Below are positions 44,416 through 54,004 of a stretch of DNA of 60,556 bases, piece by piece. Made by a program: the position numbers and the translations under genes. Each line of letters starts with the position of its first letter. Position 1 is the stretch's first letter. Where the stretch lies: positions 1 to 60,556 of the forward strand of contig JAQCGO010000011.1 of the NCBI GenBank assembly GCA_027618995.1, written 5' to 3'. The notes beneath the pieces are model-generated. The model was not told the DNA's origin. It searched no databases and saw only the letters and a list, made by a program, of their open reading frames with translations. This DNA comes from Pseudomonadota bacterium (GTDB lineage: Bacteria > Pseudomonadota > Gammaproteobacteria > Steroidobacterales > Woeseiaceae).

Positions 44416-45267
44416 TCAGACCGTGTCCGTAGCCACCGGCCGCCTGCCATCCCGAATCCACTCACTCCAGGACCCCGCGTACAGCCGAGGCTCCGGCAGC
44501 CCGGCCAGTTTGGCCGCCAGGACCAGGTGGCAGGCGGTAACTCCGGACCCGCACATGACACCCCAGGGTGCGGCGCCGCGATCACCGAGCGCCTCTGTCC
44601 AAAGCTTTCGCAGCGCTTTTGGCGGCTGAAAACGGCCGCCGGCGTCGAGACACAGTTCAAACGGCAAGTTCCTGGCACCCGGAATGTGTCCTGCTACGGC
44701 ATCGATGGGTTCGTGCAGGCCCATGAAGCGTTTTCCGCTGCGCGCGTCGACCAGCAGCCGGCCATGGGCAATCGCAGGCAGGATTTCGTCCGTGCTGATG
44801 ATCCAGTTATTCCGCACGTGCGACACAAAGCTCCGTTCGGTGACCGCAACCTCGCCCTCCTCGAGTGCCAAGCCGGCCGCCTGCCATGCGGCCAGCCCGC
44901 CGTCCAGAACTGCGACTTTGTGATGACCGAGCCAGCGCAGCATCCACCAGGCACGCGCCGCCACAGCGCCATTTCGCTCGTCATACACGGCGACGAAAGT
45001 GTCTTCACCGATACCCATGCGGCCAAAAGTTTCGGCACTGGAGGCAACCGCAGGCAACGGATGGCGTCCGGCAGTTGACCCGACAGGTGCCGACAGATCC
45101 TGGTCCAGATCAGCATAGACAGCACCTGGAATGTGCGCTGCGAGGTAAGCGGCCCGCCCCACGGTTGGCGCGAACAGATCAAAACGGCAATCGATGATCC
45201 GCGCATCGGCACTCCCGACCCGCGCCGCAAGTGCGTCGACTGAAATCAAACAGTTTTGGTTCTGCAC
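44416..45267 (-). CDS. sseA: thiosulfate/3-mercaptopyruvate sulfurtransferase
   Basis: Two rhodanese domains (283 residues) include the first-domain AYLAAHIPGAVYADLD and the second-domain active loop MCGSGVTACHLVLAA with the catalytic Cys. The CGSGVTA loop fits mercaptopyruvate sulfurtransferases better than classical rhodanese. It transfers sulfur to cyanide or thiols. It is divergent from etfB. Confidence 0.88.
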   Translation of the reverse strand: MQNQNCLISVDALAARVGSADARIIDCRFDLFAPTVGRAAYLAAHIPGAVYADLDQDLSAPVGSTAGRHPLPAVASSAETFGRMGIGEDTFVAVYDERNGAVAARAWWMLRWLGHHKVAVLDGGLAAWQAAGLALEEGEVAVTERSFVSHVRNNWIISTDEILPAIAHGRLLVDARSGKRFMGLHEPIDAVAGHIPGARNLPFELCLDAGGRFQPPKALRKLWTEALGDRGAAPWGVMCGSGVTACHLVLAAKLAGLPEPRLYAGSWSEWIRDGRRPVATDTV

Positions 45268-45382
45268 GGCAGTCCTTGTAACCGAGGCGACACCAAGCCT
45301 TGTACACGCTCAAATCTTCGTAGACAATGCCGGGCCGCAGGCGTCACCCGCCTGCGCAAATTTCTGCTACTGAGGAATTTAC

Positions 45383-46132
45383 GTGGACAAAATACTGGTC
45401 GGCCTCAAACGGGTCGTTGATTACAACGTCCGTGTACGGATCAAAGCTGACGGGACCGGCGTCGAAACCGATGGCGTCAAAATGAGTATCAATCCGTTTG
45501 ACGAGATCGCGCTCGAAGAGGCTCTGCGCATCAAGGAACGCGGCGATGCCACTGAGGTGATCGTTGTATCAATTGGCTCGAGCGAGGCGCAGCAACAGCT
45601 GCGCACCGGCCTCGCCATGGGTGCGGATCGTGCAATCCTGATCAAAGCGAACCAGCCGACGAGCGCCCTGAGCCGCGCGCGGGCGTTGCTGGCGATCGTT
45701 AATCGTGAGAGTCCCGGCCTCGTCATTCTTGGGAAGCAAGCCATTGACAATGACAATAGCCAAACCGGGCCGATGCTTGCGGCACTGTGGAATCGACCGC
45801 AGGCAACGTTCGCTTCGAAACTGGAACTCGATGCAAACAAAGCACGCGTGGTTCGCGAAGTTGATGTCGGACTGGAGACCATTGAGATTGACCTGCCGGC
45901 CGTTATTACCACGGACCTGCGCCTAAACGAGCCGCGCTACGTCAAGCTGCCGGACATCATGAAGGCGAAGAAAAAGCCTCTTGAGGAAATCCCGCTTGAG
46001 GATCTTGGAGTGGCCACTGCTCCCGCCCTTGAAGAGGTGCATTTTGCGCCGCCAGCCGAACGCCAGAAAGGCGTAATGGTTGACGATGTTGCCGGTCTGA
46101 TCGCTGCACTCAAGGCCAAGGGGCAACTCTGA
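45383..46132 (+). CDS. etfB: electron transfer flavoprotein beta subunit
   Basis: EtfB (249 residues, GTG start with GAGGAA upstream) has the AMP-binding family pattern KMSINPFDEIALEEALRIKE and GKQAIDNDNSQTGPMLAALW. With EtfA it carries electrons from acyl-CoA and N-methyl-amine dehydrogenases to the quinone pool. Its stop and the etfA start overlap (TGATG). Confidence 0.95.
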   Translation: MDKILVGLKRVVDYNVRVRIKADGTGVETDGVKMSINPFDEIALEEALRIKERGDATEVIVVSIGSSEAQQQLRTGLAMGADRAILIKANQPTSALSRARALLAIVNRESPGLVILGKQAIDNDNSQTGPMLAALWNRPQATFASKLELDANKARVVREVDVGLETIEIDLPAVITTDLRLNEPRYVKLPDIMKAKKKPLEEIPLEDLGVATAPALEEVHFAPPAERQKGVMVDDVAGLIAALKAKGQL

Positions 46133-47073
46133 TGTCGAAAGTCTTGATAATCGCCGAGCACGATGGCCAGTCGCTGAACCAGAGTACGGCCAAAACAGTC
46201 GCCTGTGCTGCCGAAATACCCGGAGCGAGCATTGACGTCCTGGTGCTGGCCGACTCAGCCACTGCTGTCGCAGGTGAGGCTGCCAGGCTCGATTCTGTCA
46301 ATCGGGTCCTGACGGTTGAGAATGCTGCGAACGCAAATCCCCTCGCGGCCGTACTGGCGCCGCAGGTTGTGGCATTGGCTGCCGGTTACAGCCATGTATT
46401 CGGTCCGACGACGACCTTCGGCAAGGACCTCATGCCCCGAGTTGCGGCCCTGCTAGGCGTTAATCAAATCAGCGACGTGATGGCCGTCGTGGATAGCCAC
46501 ACGTTCAAGCGTCCGATCTACGCCGGAAACGTGGTTCTGACGGTAAGAGCCCCGCAGGGACCACTGGTTGTGGCGACGGTACGAATGGCGTCTTACCAGC
46601 CCGTAGCAGGCAACAACCAGGCGGCGATTGAGAAAGCCGACTGTGCGGCCGAAATTCCTTCGCACACCCGCTATGTTGATCTCAAATCCGGCTCGACGGA
46701 TCGTCCGGACCTGCAGACGGCGGCCAAAGTTGTTTCAGGTGGCCGCGCACTCGCCAGCGCCGAAAACTTCAAGATTATCTTCGAGCTTGCCGACAAGCTC
46801 GGTGCCGGAGTCGGTGCATCGCGGGCGGCTGTCGACGCCGGCTATGTACCGAATGAGATGCAGGTGGGCCAAACCGGCAAGATCATTGCGCCGGACCTGT
46901 ACCTTGCGATCGGTATTTCCGGCGCTATTCAGCACCTGACCGGCATCAAGGATGCCGGTACCATCGTTGCGATCAACAAGGACGCAGAAGCGCCGATATT
47001 TGAAGTGGCCGACATCGGTCTGGTGGGTGACCTTTTCCGAATCGTGCCGGAGCTTACAGCTGCGCTAAAATAG
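46132..47073 (+). CDS. etfA: electron transfer flavoprotein alpha subunit
   Basis: EtfA (313 residues) has the C-terminal FAD domain: GASRAAVDAGYVPNEMQVGQ, then LYLAIGISGAIQHLTGI and INKDAEAPIFEVADIGLVGD. It is paired with EtfB, one shared base between them. Its last 20 bases overlap the convergent peroxiredoxin gene. Confidence 0.95.
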   Translation: MSKVLIIAEHDGQSLNQSTAKTVACAAEIPGASIDVLVLADSATAVAGEAARLDSVNRVLTVENAANANPLAAVLAPQVVALAAGYSHVFGPTTTFGKDLMPRVAALLGVNQISDVMAVVDSHTFKRPIYAGNVVLTVRAPQGPLVVATVRMASYQPVAGNNQAAIEKADCAAEIPSHTRYVDLKSGSTDRPDLQTAAKVVSGGRALASAENFKIIFELADKLGAGVGASRAAVDAGYVPNEMQVGQTGKIIAPDLYLAIGISGAIQHLTGIKDAGTIVAINKDAEAPIFEVADIGLVGDLFRIVPELTAALK

Positions 47074-47536
47074 CCTCGGCTTTGCTGACCTTGAATTCGC
47101 CCGCAGCCTCAACGGCAACGTGTGTCGCAATGCCGTCTTCTACAACAATCGCAAACCGCTGGCCACGATGGCCCATGCCGTAACCGGTGGCATCCAGTTC
47201 CAGGCCGAGTGCCTTGGTGTATTCGCCGTTGCCATCAGCCAGCATCACGACCTTGTCACCGACGTCGCGATCCTTACCCCAGGCGTGCATGACAAACACG
47301 TCATTCACGGCCATACAGGCGATGGTATCCACGCCCTGGGCATGCAATTCATCCGCGTGACTGACATACCCGGGCAGGTGGCCCTTCGAGCAGGTCGGTG
47401 TGAACGCGCCCGGCACCGAAACCAGTACCACTTTCTTGCCGGCAAACAGCGCGTCAGTTGAAAGAGCCTCTGGTCCTGCCTCGCCCATCACACTGAAACT
47501 CCCGGCAGGCATCTTCTTGCCCTCTGCAATAGCCAT
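47054..47536 (-). CDS. peroxiredoxin, Prx5-like
   Basis: The thioredoxin-fold protein (160 residues) carries the peroxidatic motif PGAFTPTCSKGHLPGY, where Cys49 is the active cysteine. The family reduces peroxides with glutathione or thioredoxin. A GGAG site precedes the ATG. Its 3' end overlaps etfA by 20 bases in the opposite direction. Confidence 0.92.
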   Translation of the reverse strand: MAIAEGKKMPAGSFSVMGEAGPEALSTDALFAGKKVVLVSVPGAFTPTCSKGHLPGYVSHADELHAQGVDTIACMAVNDVFVMHAWGKDRDVGDKVVMLADGNGEYTKALGLELDATGYGMGHRGQRFAIVVEDGIATHVAVEAAGEFKVSKAEAILAQL

Positions 47537-47560
47537 TCTTACGCTCCTCGGGAAACCCCG

Positions 47561-47881
47561 TTAGTATTCGTTGTCAGCGACGTGAATAACCAGACCGTCG
47601 AGTTCATCTGAAACCTCAATCTGGCAGGTCAGCCGGCTGTTGCTTTTCCGCTCATAAGCGGCATCCAACATGCTGTCTTCCATATCGTCCATTGGCGGCA
47701 ACTTGTCGAGCCAGGCGTCGTCCACGTAGCTGTGACACGTCGCACAGGCGCAGGCGCCGCCACATTCGGCGACAATGCCGTCAATGTCGTTGTTGATCGC
47801 TGCTTCCATGACGGAATAGCCGTTCTCAACAGCAATTTCATGACGCGTTCCGTCACCGGTAATAAAGATAATCTTGGGCAT
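47561..47881 (-). CDS. fdx: [2Fe-2S] ferredoxin, ISC/adrenodoxin type
   Basis: Cluster ligands are in ECGGACACATCHSYV (Cys-x5-Cys-x2-Cys) with the fourth Cys in SRLTCQIEV, spacing typical of the Isc-type and hydroxylating ferredoxins. The ATG at 47881 gives the family start MPKIIFIT; 20 further upstream codons are open but unlike ferredoxins. Its redox partner is not obvious here. It is 24 bases after the peroxiredoxin gene, in the same direction. Confidence 0.88.
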   Translation of the reverse strand: MPKIIFITGDGTRHEIAVENGYSVMEAAINNDIDGIVAECGGACACATCHSYVDDAWLDKLPPMDDMEDSMLDAAYERKSNSRLTCQIEVSDELDGLVIHVADNEY

Positions 47882-47980
47882 GATATGTCTGGGATACTTT
47901 TTGACGCGCGAACTATAAGGGCGTTGACGGCAGCCCGTCAACGCCCCATCAGTTCACCGCAAGCTACTCGATACGAGCGA

Positions 47981-49345
47981 TCAGGCTCTGCCACTACGCC
48001 GCAGACGTTCATCGATTTCGGCACGCTTCTTACGCGCTGCATTTTCGGCGTCCTGGATCGCTGCATTGCGATCGATATCGGCACGAATCACTGTAATCCA
48101 CTGAGTGGCCACGCGTCGTGAGCGTTCCGTTCTAGCAGCGGCCTGAAATGCATCAATAGCGGCCTGGTACTTGCGTTGATTGTAGAGACACATACCGAGC
48201 GAAATCTGCGCGTTGTCCGGGCTCTTCAGGCCGCCTTTGCGGATCCCGTTGCTCACCGCCGTAACGCACTCATCGTACTCACTCATGTTCAGGTACGCAT
48301 TGCCAAGTCGCACATCGAGCTCACCATCATTCGTTAGCCGCGCTGCCTCCTTCAAGGCCGGGACCGCTTTCGCGTCTTCCTGCGCCAGCTGCCAGGCCTG
48401 CGATAGCAGCCGGTAGTTCTTGCCATCTTTGCTGATTCGGCCAGATGCCATTTCTTTCTCTAACAGTACGGCCGCCAGGTACGGCGTTTCACGCTGCATG
48501 TACAGCTGTGCCATTGTGACCAGTTCTGATTCTTTCTCCAGCAGGCTCTGGGTATGTGCCGAAGCATAGGCGTTCAGCAGATTCTGATCTTCCCCGAGCT
48601 CTGTGTACGCGCCCGCCAACGAGAACCAGTAATTTTTCTTTGGCCAGGTTTGCAACAGGGTCTTCTGAATATCCCTCACCTTGCGATAATTTTCTTCCTG
48701 GAAATAGGCGAAATTCAGCAACACATACCAGTCTTCCTTAACCGGTTTGTCGCGCGCAACGGCAATCTGCATCGCGTTCTCGATCGGCGCGATCATGTCG
48801 TGATGGCGTTGCAGCTGATACAGATTCTGCGCCTTCAATATAAATGGTTCCGGCGCAGGATTCGTTTCCATGACGAACCACCGATCGAGGGCGGCAAGCG
48901 CTTTGCTGTACTGCTCCTCCATCGTGTAAAGCTGAGCCAGTGTATAGGTCGTTTGCTTGAGCAACTGCGGCTCCAGCGAAGGAATCGCGACCATTTTCTC
49001 GTAGGTGCGCATTGCATTCGGAAGATCGTCCAAATTGAAATAGACGAAACCAATGTAATTCAGGACGTTGGATTGCTCGTACTCGGTCAGTTTGTCGGGG
49101 TCGTACAGCGAATTAAGCAACTTGAGGGCGCCCGCATAATCTTTGGCGTCAGCCGCCTCCTGCGCCTTGGTGATCCGGTCGTAGACTTCTTTGCTGACCG
49201 CCTGCGCCTGCTTGGTCGCTTGTGCTTTTGACTTGCGTTCGGCGGCTTCCTCGTCGGTCTCCTGCGCGGAAACAGCGCTAAACGCGAGCAACCCGCAGGC
49301 AATCAGAATGCCGAATTTCGGAGCGAATCGAATGTTGCTGTTCAT
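47981..49345 (-). CDS. TPR-repeat protein of the TonB operon
   Basis: The 454-residue protein has a signal peptide ending near FSAVSA and several tetratricopeptide repeats (for example QSNVLNYIGFVYFNLDDLP and AQISLGMCLYNQRKYQAAID). It closes the DUF3450-ExbB-ExbB-ExbD-ExbD-TonB run, where homologous TPR proteins are found in marine gammaproteobacteria and are thought to assist the TonB2-type system in the periplasm. A small inverted repeat (49352-49371) covers its ribosome site region. Confidence 0.85.
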   Translation of the reverse strand: MNSNIRFAPKFGILIACGLLAFSAVSAQETDEEAAERKSKAQATKQAQAVSKEVYDRITKAQEAADAKDYAGALKLLNSLYDPDKLTEYEQSNVLNYIGFVYFNLDDLPNAMRTYEKMVAIPSLEPQLLKQTTYTLAQLYTMEEQYSKALAALDRWFVMETNPAPEPFILKAQNLYQLQRHHDMIAPIENAMQIAVARDKPVKEDWYVLLNFAYFQEENYRKVRDIQKTLLQTWPKKNYWFSLAGAYTELGEDQNLLNAYASAHTQSLLEKESELVTMAQLYMQRETPYLAAVLLEKEMASGRISKDGKNYRLLSQAWQLAQEDAKAVPALKEAARLTNDGELDVRLGNAYLNMSEYDECVTAVSNGIRKGGLKSPDNAQISLGMCLYNQRKYQAAIDAFQAAARTERSRRVATQWITVIRADIDRNAAIQDAENAARKKRAEIDERLRRSGRA

Positions 49346-49387
49346 ATCGAAAAATTTCCTCTTCGAAATTTAGTCCCGCCAGGGAAA

Positions 49388-49993
49388 CTAATCCTCAATC
49401 TTGAAGGAGATGCGAGTTTTCACGCCGGGCACATCCACTGGAACGCCATCAACGACCCGGGGCTTGTACTTGAACTTGAGTACCGCCTGTGTTGCGGCAC
49501 GATCAAACAAGCTGCTGCTGGAGAATAGAACGATCGGATCGCGAACGGTGCCCGCGGAGGTAACGGTAAACGACAAGTCAACATGGCCTTCGAGACCGCG
49601 TGACAGCGCGCGCGCCGGGTACACCGGAGCCACTCGAACGATCGGCAGGTAATCGCCTTCCGCGACGTTCATGCCGGTTAGTCCGCCGATATTGGAGTCC
49701 ACCGTCATGGTCGGCGCAGCGACGTTGATTGTCGGCGCATTCGGATCCACGTTATCCATGTCCTGCGGTGGAGCTTCAGGTGGAGTCTCCGGCGGCTTCG
49801 GCGGTTTCTCGGGTATGAGATCCTCGACATTCGTCGTCTCGTTACGCTTGACGCGGACAAACTCGAGATTATGCCGCACACGCTCCTTTGATACGGCATC
49901 CTCTCCGTACACGATCAGCAAATGCATGACAAACAACAGGCTCAGTGTAACGGCAACGCCGATCACGATTGAAAAAGCGTAACGGCCTATCAT
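49388..49993 (-). CDS. tonB: TonB energy-transducing protein
   Basis: The 201-residue protein has an N-terminal membrane anchor (FSIVIGVAVTLSLLFVMHLL), a short proline-rich linker (EKPPKPPETPPEAPPQ) and a C-terminal TonB domain with VRVAPVYPARALSRGLEGHV. The short linker places it among TonB2-like proteins. It links the ExbB/ExbD motor to outer-membrane receptors such as the one at 14969-17389. Confidence 0.93.
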   Translation of the reverse strand: MIGRYAFSIVIGVAVTLSLLFVMHLLIVYGEDAVSKERVRHNLEFVRVKRNETTNVEDLIPEKPPKPPETPPEAPPQDMDNVDPNAPTINVAAPTMTVDSNIGGLTGMNVAEGDYLPIVRVAPVYPARALSRGLEGHVDLSFTVTSAGTVRDPIVLFSSSSLFDRAATQAVLKFKYKPRVVDGVPVDVPGVKTRISFKIED

Positions 49994-50031
49994 GATCCAG
50001 ACTCCTCAACGATTATCGCGCGCATTGATTC

Positions 50032-50442
50032 CTATACCTCATCCGTCGAAATCGAGACGTTCTTCACGCCGGCCTGTTTCGCGGCCTCCATGACAACGGT
50101 AAGGGCCTCATTGGTCGAATCCTCGTCGGCCTGAATTACGATTGAGCCTTTTGGATTCTCAGCGTGCAGCCGTTCAATCGCAGCCTTCACAAATCGCGGC
50201 TCGATGACTTTCTTATCCATCCAGATTTCGTCGGCCGCACTGATGGCAATCAGAATATTGGCATCCGGAATCTTCTCAAGTGTCGATGCAAGCGGCCGTG
50301 CAACATCAATACCCGCTTCCTTGATAAACGAAGCTGTAACAATAAAGAAAATGAGCATGATGAACACGACGTCGAGCATCGGCGTCAGGTCAATGCTGCT
50401 TTTTTCCTCTTTTTCGCCAAACGCGCCTCTATTACTTCGCAT
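50032..50442 (-). CDS. exbD: ExbD-family biopolymer transport protein (second copy)
   Basis: A single membrane segment with the proton-conducting Asp in SIDLTPMLDVVFIMLIFFIV is followed by a periplasmic ExbD domain (136 residues). It is a close paralogue of the neighbouring ExbD, sharing most of the membrane segment. Tandem ExbD genes suggest a mixed or specialised stator. Confidence 0.92.
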   Translation of the reverse strand: MRSNRGAFGEKEEKSSIDLTPMLDVVFIMLIFFIVTASFIKEAGIDVARPLASTLEKIPDANILIAISAADEIWMDKKVIEPRFVKAAIERLHAENPKGSIVIQADEDSTNEALTVVMEAAKQAGVKNVSISTDEV

Positions 50443-50455
50443 CGTCTATACCTGC

Positions 50456-50869
50456 CTAGTTCGGACTGTCAGCGATAGAAATACTGTAGACGCCGGCTTG
50501 CCTTGAAGCGTCCATGATTGTAATCAGCATCTTGTTCGATGATTTCTTGTTTGGCTGAATGACCACGGAACTGGCCGGGTTTTCAGCATGCAGCCGTTCG
50601 ATATTCGCGCGTACCGCACGCGGATCGATATGCCGCCGGTCGATGAAGATATCGTCGTTAGCATCCACGACCACCAGGATGTTGGCCTCTTCCGGCGGAG
50701 TTTCAGTGATTGGCGCATCCGGACGGTTCACGTCGATACCCGCTTCCTTTATAAAGGATGCAGTCACGATGAAAAAGATCAGCATGATGAATACCACGTC
50801 CAGCATCGGCGTGAGATCGATTTCGTTCTCTTCCGCTTCACCACCCAGGTTGAAATTATGCTTCCGCAT
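50456..50869 (-). CDS. exbD: ExbD-family biopolymer transport protein (first copy)
   Basis: ExbD pattern EIDLTPMLDVVFIMLIFFIV then a periplasmic domain; 137 residues from ATG 50869, chosen because AGGAG is seven bases upstream. It follows ExbB by ten bases. Confidence 0.92.
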   Translation of the reverse strand: MRKHNFNLGGEAEENEIDLTPMLDVVFIMLIFFIVTASFIKEAGIDVNRPDAPITETPPEEANILVVVDANDDIFIDRRHIDPRAVRANIERLHAENPASSVVIQPNKKSSNKMLITIMDASRQAGVYSISIADSPN

Positions 50870-50879
50870 GCAAGGCTCC

Positions 50880-51410
50880 TCAGTGGTCCATCGTGAGCGA
50901 ATCTGACAGGAATTCGACCTCACGGGCCGCGCGACGACTTAGTAATGTGACCAGCAAAACGCCCGAAAGTGCGCCGACCATGCCTGCCATGGTCGGTACA
51001 GTGGCCTGCGAAACGCCGGCCGCCATTGCACGCACGTTGCCGGAGCCGGACACGGCCATAACGCCGAAAACCTTCATCATGCCGGTCACAGTGCCCATCA
51101 GGCCCAGCAACGGACACAACGCCACCAGGGTCTGGATGACATTGATGCCCTTGTTCGACGCCATCTCAAACCGGGAAATCATCATTTCCCGTATCTGGTG
51201 AGCGTGCCACGAGCGTCGTTCAGGCCGCGATTCCCACGAATCATGAATTTCCTTGGCCATTAACTTCATCGACGAGCGGAAATACATTAGCCGCTCGGTG
51301 ATAAGGACCCACATCAGGAAAATCGTGACGGCAATCCAACGCAATATCGGCCCACCGAGCTCCATGAAATCCCGGATCGCCTGAAAGCTGTCAATTAGCC
51401 ACAGCATCAC
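50880..51410 (-). CDS. exbB: ExbB/TolQ-family proton channel protein
   Basis: The 176-residue protein has three membrane segments; the conserved channel motif ALCPLLGLMGTVTGMMKVFG and the ATVPTMAGMVGALSGVLLVT segment mark the ExbB/TolQ/MotA family. It forms the proton channel with ExbD. Confidence 0.92.
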   Translation of the reverse strand: MMLWLIDSFQAIRDFMELGGPILRWIAVTIFLMWVLITERLMYFRSSMKLMAKEIHDSWESRPERRSWHAHQIREMMISRFEMASNKGINVIQTLVALCPLLGLMGTVTGMMKVFGVMAVSGSGNVRAMAAGVSQATVPTMAGMVGALSGVLLVTLLSRRAAREVEFLSDSLTMDH

Positions 51411-51423
51411 TGCTCCTCAGTAG

Positions 51424-52794
51424 TTAACTGCGCCGCTTCTCTGCGTGTTCAGCCACGAGGCCGGCACTTTGCGACTGCAGAATGTTGATGACCTTGCGGC
51501 TCTGGCCACTGACGATCGTGTGCAGCAGAACCATCGGAATCGCTACTACCAGTCCAAGGACGGTCGTCATCAACGCCTGTGAAATACCACCGGCCATCAT
51601 CTTCGGATCACCGGCACCGTACAGTGTGATGACCTGGAAGGTCGTGATCATACCGGTCACGGTACCGAGCAGACCCATTAGAGGCGCCACCACGGAAATA
51701 ACCTTGATCAGGAGCAGCCCCTTGGTCAGGCCCGGCATTTCCTTCAGTGCGGCCTCACTGAGCTTGAGCTCGATCGTCTCGGTATCGGCATTGCGGTTGC
51801 TTTCGTACGCAGCAAGGACACGTCCCAGCGGGTTATCGGTGCTGGCCGTATCACGCTTGAGCTGTGCCGAGACTTTACGGCTGTCGGAGCTGAGGCCGAT
51901 GAAGCGCATCAGCGCGATCAGGAAACCAATAAAGCCGAGGCTGATGATGCAGTAACCCACAATACCGCCCTGGTGAATGCGATCCATAATCGTCGGCGAT
52001 TCAATCAGTAGTTCAAGAATGCTGCCGCGCGTTACGTCCAGGCCGAACGTGACGATGCCACTGCTTGCTTCCAAAAGGTCGCCGGCCGAATTGGTATAGC
52101 GCGCCTGGTCAGGCTGACGCTGCAGTTCGCTGATCGTTTTCTCGCTGTTGTTGTACTTGAGATAGCCATCTTCGAAGGCCAGGTTGAACGGGCCAACCCG
52201 AACAATTTCCAGGACTCCCTGTTCACCATTGGCCATCGTTACTGTTTCGGTAAGACGCACCGTCCGTCCGGATTCAGTGATTTCACGTTGCAGTTCGAAC
52301 CAGAGCTGCTCGATATCTTCAATCGATGCCAGCGTATTCGCACCGGCCATCTTATTACCCAACTCGGTGAGAAAAACACCTCGATCCGGGTATTGAATGT
52401 TGGTCAGAGAGGCGTTGAATCGTCCTTGCGCGTCGCCGGCGACCGTCTGCAATACACCAAATAATTCTTTCAGAGCACCAAGCCGTTCATCGAGTGCCGC
52501 CCGGGCGGTTACGATTCCCGCCTGGTTGTCCTGAAACAGTTTCTCAAGTCGTTGGCTCTCGTTTTCCTGCCGTGTACGCTCGGCACGAGCACCGTTCAGC
52601 AACTGCTGCTGCTGATTTCGCTGCTGGTTGAATTGTGCTTCGCGTTGCCGTGCTTCCTGATTCTCGCGAGCCTCACCCTGCTCGATCAGGCGCAAAAGTT
52701 CCGACATGCTGGCCGCACCGCCGCCCTGTGCGAAAGCCGGTGCCATAGTGATTACCAGCAGGCTGGCGGCGATAATTCCTAGTGTGCGTTTCAT
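51424..52794 (-). CDS. TtpC-like large MotA/TolQ/ExbB protein
   Basis: The 456-residue protein adds a signal peptide and a long Gln/Arg-rich coiled-coil periplasmic part (about residues 25-130) before a C-terminal ExbB domain with VAPLMGLLGTVTGMITTFQV. This is the architecture of TtpC of Vibrio/Shewanella TonB2 systems, an extra component needed for energy transfer there. It abuts the DUF3450 gene. Confidence 0.9.
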   Translation of the reverse strand: MKRTLGIIAASLLVITMAPAFAQGGGAASMSELLRLIEQGEARENQEARQREAQFNQQRNQQQQLLNGARAERTRQENESQRLEKLFQDNQAGIVTARAALDERLGALKELFGVLQTVAGDAQGRFNASLTNIQYPDRGVFLTELGNKMAGANTLASIEDIEQLWFELQREITESGRTVRLTETVTMANGEQGVLEIVRVGPFNLAFEDGYLKYNNSEKTISELQRQPDQARYTNSAGDLLEASSGIVTFGLDVTRGSILELLIESPTIMDRIHQGGIVGYCIISLGFIGFLIALMRFIGLSSDSRKVSAQLKRDTASTDNPLGRVLAAYESNRNADTETIELKLSEAALKEMPGLTKGLLLIKVISVVAPLMGLLGTVTGMITTFQVITLYGAGDPKMMAGGISQALMTTVLGLVVAIPMVLLHTIVSGQSRKVINILQSQSAGLVAEHAEKRRS

Positions 52795-53583
52795 TTAAGA
52801 AGCCTCCGCGGGTGCTGCCGAGATTGGAATCAGGATCAACTCCGGTGCAATCAACTGCTTCGCCATGCGTAAGCCTTTACGAACCTCGTTGCGTGCTGAG
52901 TCGTCAATCACCCATTTTTTCTCTTCCATTGAATAACGCCCGGTAATCTGGGTGTCATCCGATTGGAAATACAGGCCGATACGCCCTATTCGCAGAACGT
53001 TATAGGTGCGGACCGAGCCGTCGTCGAGTTCGATAGTCTCAGAATACTCATCGACCGTCGTACCGTAGTCATTCTCAATCTGATACGCCTCCATCACCTT
53101 ACGGAACTTCTCGGCGACGCTTACGTCGGAGCGCTCCATGGTGTCTTTGAGCACACTGACGCGATTGGTCCGTTCTTCCAGCAGGAACGGCACGTCAAGA
53201 CTGATTGATGTCTCGAGGCCATCGATCATGCGCTCCATCAGAGGGAAAATCTGGCGATTGATGACATCAACCTGATCCATCGACAAAGCGATATCCTGGA
53301 GCACAGCAGTTTGACCGCTGGTCTGGGCAGCCATCAGACGGTTGTAAACCTTCAGGCCGTCGACTTCCTTGTTGATTGCCCGATACTGGTCTTCAAGCGA
53401 ACGCGTACCCTCAACGACCGCGTCGATTCGTTCTTGTGATTGTTGCGCCAGATCCAGACGACGGTCCTGCGCTTGCAAAACCTGATCTACGGTCTGGGCG
53501 AATACGCTGCCGGATACCGCAATTAGACTCGCTGCAAGAATTGCAACGCTGATGCGCCGACTGCTGCTTTTGCACCGTTTCAT
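52795..53583 (-). CDS. DUF3450 periplasmic coiled-coil protein
   Basis: The 262-residue protein has a signal peptide (ISVAILAASLIAVSGSVFAQ) and a long helical region (VLQAQDRRLDLAQQSQERID). DUF3450 genes consistently begin TtpC-type TonB operons; function is unproven. It is the first gene of the seven-gene operon, and the next start follows its stop without a gap. Confidence 0.88.
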   Translation of the reverse strand: MKRCKSSSRRISVAILAASLIAVSGSVFAQTVDQVLQAQDRRLDLAQQSQERIDAVVEGTRSLEDQYRAINKEVDGLKVYNRLMAAQTSGQTAVLQDIALSMDQVDVINRQIFPLMERMIDGLETSISLDVPFLLEERTNRVSVLKDTMERSDVSVAEKFRKVMEAYQIENDYGTTVDEYSETIELDDGSVRTYNVLRIGRIGLYFQSDDTQITGRYSMEEKKWVIDDSARNEVRKGLRMAKQLIAPELILIPISAAPAEAS

Positions 53584-54004
53584 GAACGCTCCTTTACGAG
53601 GTCAAAGTGTATTGAACTTTTATAATGCGAAGAGGGACGCAACGTATCCGTTGAGTACATGCACATTTGTTTTGCGAAATTGCTGGCATACAACTTCGCT
53701 TGCGCACGCGACCCTCTCCACTTTCGCCGCGGCGATTAATCTTTGTTGGGTCCTGATATCTCTTTCTTGTCTTTTGTCTTTGTGTCTTTGGCCTTCCGGA
53801 TATTGCGCTTCCGGCTTTCCCGCCATTTGTTCTTTCAATTTTTTTCAGGTCCCCGAGCACCCGCCGCCAGAGGATAACAAATGGGTCGCCTTTGTCTAGT
53901 CTATCGACAACATAAGACCTGACCGCAATTGACGCGCGGAAGTTGCCTCATCGTCGTGCGGAAAAGAAGCCAATTAGTAACACAGGTAACTGACATTTCG
54001 GCAG
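53584..54004. other. divergent intergenic region between the TonB operon and the leucine operon
   Basis: About 420 bases without a convincing gene. It must hold the promoter of the DUF3450-TonB operon on the minus strand. Small open frames cross it, but none has a ribosome site and recognisable sequence. No clear terminator or repeat was seen. Confidence 0.45.

Noticed and set aside
49352..49371. AAATTTC-N6-GAAATTT repeat before the TPR gene as a terminator
   Set aside because: It lacks a GC stem and T tract; it overlaps the ribosome site region and is at most a weak RNA hairpin.
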